Positions 58,697 to 64,000 of a stretch of 64,000 bases of DNA are shown piece by piece (the stretch's first letter is position 1; each line of letters opens with the position of its first letter). Source of the DNA: Chiua virens (Eukaryota > Basidiomycota > Agaricomycetes > Boletales > Boletaceae); NCBI GenBank assembly GCA_019787685.1, contig JAHNUO010000006.1, forward strand, positions 372,001 through 436,000. Reading direction: 5' to 3'. The position numbers were made by a program, and so were the translations under genes. Under the pieces are notes generated by a model. The model was not told where the DNA came from. It worked only from the letters and a program-made list of their open reading frames with translations, and searched no databases.

Positions 58697-60946
58697 ATGG
58701 AGACGTCTTCCCTCTCCTCCTCCCCCGCCCCCTCCCCGCCGAATACTGTCTCAGAAGTCCCCAATACGGACCAGGACCAGGACCGCAGCTCCACCGAAAC
58801 TACCATATTCACCATCTACTCCATGTACGGCAACGACGAACAACGGGCTAGCTGGTCTCCCTCGCCCTTTGACAATACCTCTCGTGAACTCGATCTCTCC
58901 CTGGGCGACCGCTTCAGCTACAACAGTAGCTTCTTTAATCATAACTTTCCGCCATACCCTCCGCCTAAAGATTCCCCACACGTTGAGCTCTCCACAGATT
59001 CCCGCTCACAACCCAGGTTTGTGAATCCTGACGACGGTGCACGTCTCTCCGACGCTTCCCCTTACAAGAAATTCCCCCGTATCTCACACTATGCCTCTTC
59101 CCCCATGTTCAGGGACACCCTCGAACTCCCTTCACATTCACGCGTGTCACCCAGTCAGAACCGTCCCAGGAGCACTGCTACGTCGCGTACTTCACAGGCA
59201 GACTCATTGCCCATCTCCCCTCCTTTACATCTCAAGCCACTTCCAACTCCCCCTAACGGTCGTCCTCCATCTGCCTTGAGACTATCTGACCCCCTCCCTA
59301 CACCCGATCCTGTCTCGAGTTCCTTACCACCCACCCCTCCCTCCGTAATTCCTCCAGAGTCTTCTCAAACTCCTTCCTCTTCTCCGGCCACAAGACAACA
59401 ATCCAAGCTGAGTCCGCCTTCTAGCGAGACATCTCTTGTACCTTCGGAAGGTGAAGACTTGGATTCTTTCCACGTACGCAGCACATATGCCCAACTCGAC
59501 ACCACTGGCGTCAAAGGCGACGGCTATGAAGACGGCATCGAACGTACCCGCGCTCGTCAACGCCTGAGTAGAGAGAGCGAACTTCGCGCCGACGCCGCAG
59601 TACGGAGCACGGGTGGGAAATCCAAAGATGCCCTTGTGGAGGAGCTCAAAGTTCTTGCTAGCCTAGACCGGTGAGCTAGACCCCATGACCATTCTATCTC
59701 CTTTCATTTATCTTTCTGTCCCCAGTTATGGTTTCTTCACGGTTCCTTCCCATGATCGGTTAGTTCGTTTACCATTAGCACCCTTACTAAAGCGCCTCTC
59801 TACTGTTTCCGCGGGCCTGAAATCGGCTGCAAGTCATGTTGTGCCAGTCACTTCATTACCGCCCCCATCATCTCCGTCCAAGGAATTTGAACGAATAGCC
59901 AAGTGGGGTAGAATGATGGAGCCCTCTTCTCGCGATCGTGGTGGAAATGTTGTGTCATGGTCCGTAAAAGCCTCAAAGGCACACAAGTTGCGCCGACGAG
60001 TTTACAAAGGCATACCGGACCGATGGAGAAGCGCAGTTTGGGAGGTACTCTTGAACATCTTTGCCAAATCAGGCCACGACGACATAATCAAACTTGGCGA
60101 ACGTTATCAGCTTGATACGGAGAAGCCGTCCAGTTATGACATACAAATTGATCTTGATGTCCCTAGGACGATCAGCGGCCACGTCTTGTTCCGGACGAGG
60201 TACGGTCTGGGGTAAGTGCATCTTGCACTTGGCACTCTCACCGCTCATATTACGTGCATAGCCAACGCTCCCTTTTTCATGTCTTGCATTCATTTTCCTT
60301 ACAGTGTGAGCAGTGCGGCTATGTCCAGGGAATGGGTCCAATAGCCGCCACTCTTCTCTGCTATTTTGGGCCAGAGAAGGTCTATGCGGCACTTAGCCGG
60401 TTACACGGTGCTTATTCCATGCACTCAGTCTTCTCGCCTGGTTTTCCTGGCCTCTTGGAGTCCATTTACGTCCAGGAGCGAATCATCCAATTCAAGATGC
60501 CCGACGTCTATGCTGCTTTTAAAAAGCACATGATCTCGACAACATCATACGCAACCAAGTGGTATATCACCCTATTCGCCAACTCGGTGCCGTTCCAGAC
60601 ACAGTTGCGGTTATGGGACGCGTTTTTGCTCGACGGTCAGGACGTCTTTATCGCCGTCGCCATCGCCATCGTATGGGCCTTCCGAGGTAATCATTTCCTT
60701 GCGCACTTGTGACAGTCAAAGATCTTTCCTCATCGTCCCACAGATCACATCACATCGAGCTCGGCCAATTTCGAGACCGTATTATCGTTGTTGTCATCCT
60801 TCTTCGTTCCCGAAGACGACGACGCGCTTTTGTCATGGCTAGAGCAATTCCTGTCCGACAAAAAGCTGAGAGCACAGATGCACGCCTGGCGTCAAGATTG
60901 GCGTCAGCTTGTCGCAGCCGGTAAAGAAGGGAGTGCGCTCCTATAG
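58697..60946 (+). CDS. TBC-domain Rab GTPase-activating protein
   Basis: This protein stimulates GTP hydrolysis by Rab GTPases in membrane traffic. A ~330-residue Ser/Pro-rich N-terminus begins METSSLSSSPAPSPPNTVSE. An in-frame upstream ATG at ~58604 lies in what looks like leader. The TBC domain starts KLRRRVYKGIPDRWRSAVWE, with the arginine finger in IQIDLDVPRTISGH and the glutamine finger in CGYVQGMGPIAATLLCYF. ESIYVQERIIQFKMPDVYAA, TKWYITLFANSVPFQTQLRL and WDAFLLDGQDVFIAVAIAIV complete it. It ends WRQDWRQLVAAGKEGSALL. Introns are at ~59670-59724, 60213-60261 and 60687-60743. Both catalytic fingers are present. 60947-61380 is 3' flank without a gene. Confidence 0.88.
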
Positions 60947-61380
60947 CCTTGGCTCGTTTCTTCTTTTTTTTTTCTCGCCCCGTCAATGCAATACCCCGCT
61001 TCACGTCGCCTGACCACACGTTTGCACTTTCACTTTCCTTATTCTATTCATATATCCATACACACCACGACGAACTTTCTACTTCAAGTTCTCTTTCCTG
61101 CATCGTTTCCGTAACAACAATTGCTTTATTATTGCTTACAACCATGAGGTAATCCGTCGTTGTATTCATCTCCCCGATAACCTTCAAGTGTACACTGCAA
61201 GATGAATGGAATGGAATCATCCTGGGTTTTATAGTTTGCATGTGTGGTCATTAGCAAGGCTGAGTCGGCTTAGGGGGAACTTCCCTGAACAGCAAGAGTA
61301 ATAGCCTGACGAGTAGAAGACTAAGAATTCTACCTGTTGCTATATGACACAACATGGCCACAAGCATGTCTAGTAAACCC

Positions 61381-62887
61381 TTATCCAGATCCAAAAAGCG
61401 AATCACACTCCTTCAACCGCTCACAGACCCTCACAACCTGTTCGTCGCTCACATTCGCCACCGAAAACCGTACCCACGTATCCCATCCCTCTTCTGACCC
61501 ATTCCCCGCCCTCTCCATCTCGCCCCTCCCGCCATAGAAAAACTGCGCCGGAAGTACCAACACACCCAACTCCATCGCCAACCGTTTACAAAACTCGATC
61601 GAAGAGATGTCTTGGAAGGGATGCTTGACATATGCATAATACCCTCCCTGCGACCCAATCGTCCATCCCGGCGGAAGCGACGCGCGGAAGAGCGCGTGCC
61701 GCGCCTTCAGCGCCTTGGCGTTCGACTCGATGGACGTTCGGAGTTCAGACAACAGCGTCGGCGTCGCAAGTGCCAACTGTGGCGATCGAGGTGGGCACAC
61801 CTGGATACAGTCCAGCGTCGTCGTGACGTACTTGAGCAGCTCTGGCGAGGCGATGACGGCGCCGAGACGGTGCCCAGGGATAGCGTATGATTTGGAGAAG
61901 GAGAAGAGGTGGACGACGTTGGACCGCCATGACCAAGTCGAGGGTAGTATCTCCTTTTGCACGGGGGAGAAGAGGTCGTGTGGTGGGAGCTGCTCTACAA
62001 AGTCGCGGTACGTCTCGTCGAGGATGAGTGCAATATCATGCTCACGCGCCAATTCTGCGAATCGTGCTATGAGCTGAGGAGGGTAGGTTGCACCGGTCTA
62101 TGGTGGGGTGACGTGAGGGAGTCAAATAGGATAAGCTTGGATTGAAAAGACGAACAGGATTGTTTGGCGTCACCAGCGCGATGGCCTTGGTTTTCGACGA
62201 GATCAACTTCTTGCACTCGTGAACCGAAGGCAAGAAACCTTGGTTGGATCGAGTATATAATGGAACAGGCTTTATGCTAAGCAAGTCAAGGTCCATGCTA
62301 CGAGGGACGATAAGTCCAGGTACAACGCTAAGAAAACACAGTTGCCATACGCATGATTAAAGTACCTGCAAACCAAATATAAGAATCTCAACCAACAACA
62401 TAAATCCAGGTGAACCAGAATTACCATGGTACAGGGATAATCACCTCGTCCCCAGCGTCTGCCAGACACATGACTGCCGCTATGAACGACATGTTGCATC
62501 CAGCTGTGACGGCGACGTCTTCTGCGGTGATATCTATGTTTTTCCCGTAGACCATTTTCATCTCCTGAGCAAAGGCCGCGCGGAATTTAGGTTCTCCAAG
62601 AGCGGGTCCGTAGCTTGAAGTTTGAGGAGACGAAGATGTCTTCCCCAGTGCATCTAACAGTACATCGGGAGGAGGCTTTCCCGGAACGCCCTGTGACATG
62701 TCGAATAACGGACTGGCTGGCGTAGCTGGGTACGCTGACCCCCATGCCTTGGCACGGGGTATGCTAAGGTACTTAGTACTCGATATGAGAGTGTCACTGG
62801 CGAGCAGTCATATACGCACGGAGGTTGGATGGCTGTGAGGACACCCCTCGAGAGCCGATAAGCAAGACATGAAGTTGGCATCGACAT
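61381..62887 (-). CDS. Class I/II pyridoxal-phosphate aminotransferase
   Basis: This is a fold-type I aminotransferase. After the start MSMPTSCLAYRLSRGVLTAI comes IPRAKAWGSAYPATPASPLF, then DMSQGVPGKPPPDVLLDALG, SYGPALGEPKFRAAFAQEMK and TAGCNMSFIAAVMCLADAGD. VTPNNP TGATYPPQLIARFAEL, ALILDETYRDF (the Asp-Glu-x-Tyr pair) and HLFSFSKSYAIPGHRLGAVI (PLP lysine) follow. GGYYAYVKHPFQ and WVRFSVANVSDEQVVRV (substrate-carboxylate Arg) are near the end. Introns occur after IQPP, PVPW, FNHA and NNP. The substrate is not fixed from sequence; the aspartate/kynurenine aminotransferase group is plausible. Confidence 0.85.
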
Positions 62888-64000
62888 GTCGCCTCAATAT
62901 CGGCCGTCTTCGGATAGAAAAAGCTGCGGCGGCCAACCCGCAAATATCAACTTCATGATGTTCTTGCTTCTAGTCGGGAGCCGGAAGAACCAAGATAGAG
63001 TTGCCTTTACGGGCGAATGTACAAATAAATGCAACGTTACTCATTGACAGACCGGTCTCAGACTCTACTCCATTTTGCATAACTGGTACAATGATAGTAT
63101 GAAGAGGTATTCGCGACTTCCCTCATTGACGGATCGGTCACGAATCTATTACATCGTTTGGGGTTTTTTCACAGCACCCACGTGCCAGACAAACTGGTTG
63201 TCAGCACACTCCTTCGTCGAGATCTGGCGTGACAGACTTCCTAGACTACGAGAGACACTCAGATGCCAGTATGAAGCCGGCGGTTACTGTGTCGTCGGCT
63301 GAGGTGCGTGTGTTCTCCTGACCATACTCTTGACATCATTCATTCAGTAACTATTTGACCTTGACCGACGGAAAAGAGAGGTTGCCAATGATTTTCCTAC
63401 AGACCCGGATAGTCGTCCTCTAAATTCCTTGCCCACATGCTCCGGGGGGTGAATCGAGAAGAAGGGTTCCCTCTGAGCATATCACCTTGCCAGCGAATAG
63501 AGTGAGGCGGAGGCGTCTTAGAGAGCCTGGTGACCTGAGTTGCTGCCCTGTTCAGTCCACGTCTGCCTATATTTTTCGAGCCCGGCATCTATCTGGGTGG
63601 AATCTCCTCCACGAATTCCTTCGTGTCCTTCGGGTATGGCCATCAGCCAATAGGGTTTCCCTCTGAATCTTACCTGTCATGTTGACGTTTACGCCAAGTT
63701 TGTGGACGGTTCTACACCATGGCTCTGTCCCGACGTCCTGGGCGAAGGACATCGTCCTCTTCGTACAAGACCCATTGTAGCATTACTGTATATATGTACA
63801 AGTTCGACTCCTAAGTTACACAAGCGGCCAAATGACTTTGATAACGATTCCCCGTCAAGACGTAGCCGGCAGATGGTCTCCAGCGACAGGGAGTGAACCA
63901 GATTCCCTGTCTCCCACGACGTTCTTCCACAGATTGGTTCTCATCAATACGATAGCAGCTACCAAGCAGGAATATGCCAGACTGGCGGTCAGGCCAACCC
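62888..64000. other. Right edge of the window, no supported gene
   Basis: About 1.1 kb upstream of the aminotransferase gene. Only frames of 60-75 codons are present on either strand, without recognised motifs, splice-linked continuation or signal peptide. It may contain the aminotransferase promoter and the flank of the next gene. Confidence 0.4.

Overview
The window is nuclear DNA of a mushroom-forming basidiomycete (Agaricomycetes). Genes are dense and split by many introns of about 45-60 nt. The families DUF6698 and DUF6532, a Plavaka-type DDE transposase and F-box proteins of the ...RVxEWxEPxLYxxI type are typical of that class. No rRNA, tRNA, CRISPR or bacterial-type feature was seen.

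Layout. 1-11.4 kb is a conserved housekeeping block on the + strand: the 3' part of an NADH-cytochrome b5 reductase, a UBP2-like ubiquitin hydrolase, a small divergent minus-strand gene, THO complex subunit 1, UDP-glucose 4-epimerase and a Pin1/Ess1 prolyl isomerase. At 11.5-12.8 kb a MOSC-domain (mARC-like) gene begins but stops inside its RFRPNIV motif. The rest of that protein, with the molybdenum-ligand cysteine region, lies 22.2 kb away in the same orientation at 34,989-35,391.

The interval 12.77-34.99 kb that splits the MOSC gene is accessory DNA. It holds degenerate repeats near both ends, a DUF6698 gene, a ~125-bp tandem repeat, an F-box gene, an unknown gene, a DUF6532 gene, five copies of a ~150-bp interspersed repeat, an unknown 2-kb reading frame and an apparently intact intron-containing Plavaka transposase. 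The DUF6532 gene is itself cut by a 5,744-bp LTR element with 708-bp LTRs that look identical and a GCGA target duplication. That element carries only a gag-like gene and an opposite-strand cysteine-cluster gene, with no pol. The order of events read from the sequence is: MOSC gene, then split by the block (one step or several), then the LTR element inside the DUF6532 gene.

35.4-64 kb is again mostly conserved: a CreB/USP12-46-like deubiquitinase, an F-box protein, a small Kre9/Knh1-like secreted protein, a zeta-crystallin-like quinone reductase, a tyrosine phosphatase divergent from an NR2C2AP homologue, a small secreted protein, a CDF metal transporter, a GCK/Ste20-type kinase, AP-3 delta adaptin divergent from a TBC RabGAP, and a class I/II aminotransferase. 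About 1.1 kb at the right edge shows no gene.

Points of gene structure: two micro-exons (14 nt and 7 nt), three GC-AG introns, and single-base frameshifts in three otherwise intact genes (epimerase, F-box, quinone reductase) that may be assembly indels. Exon boundaries were read by eye from splice consensus and reading frame. No alignment or database search was run.
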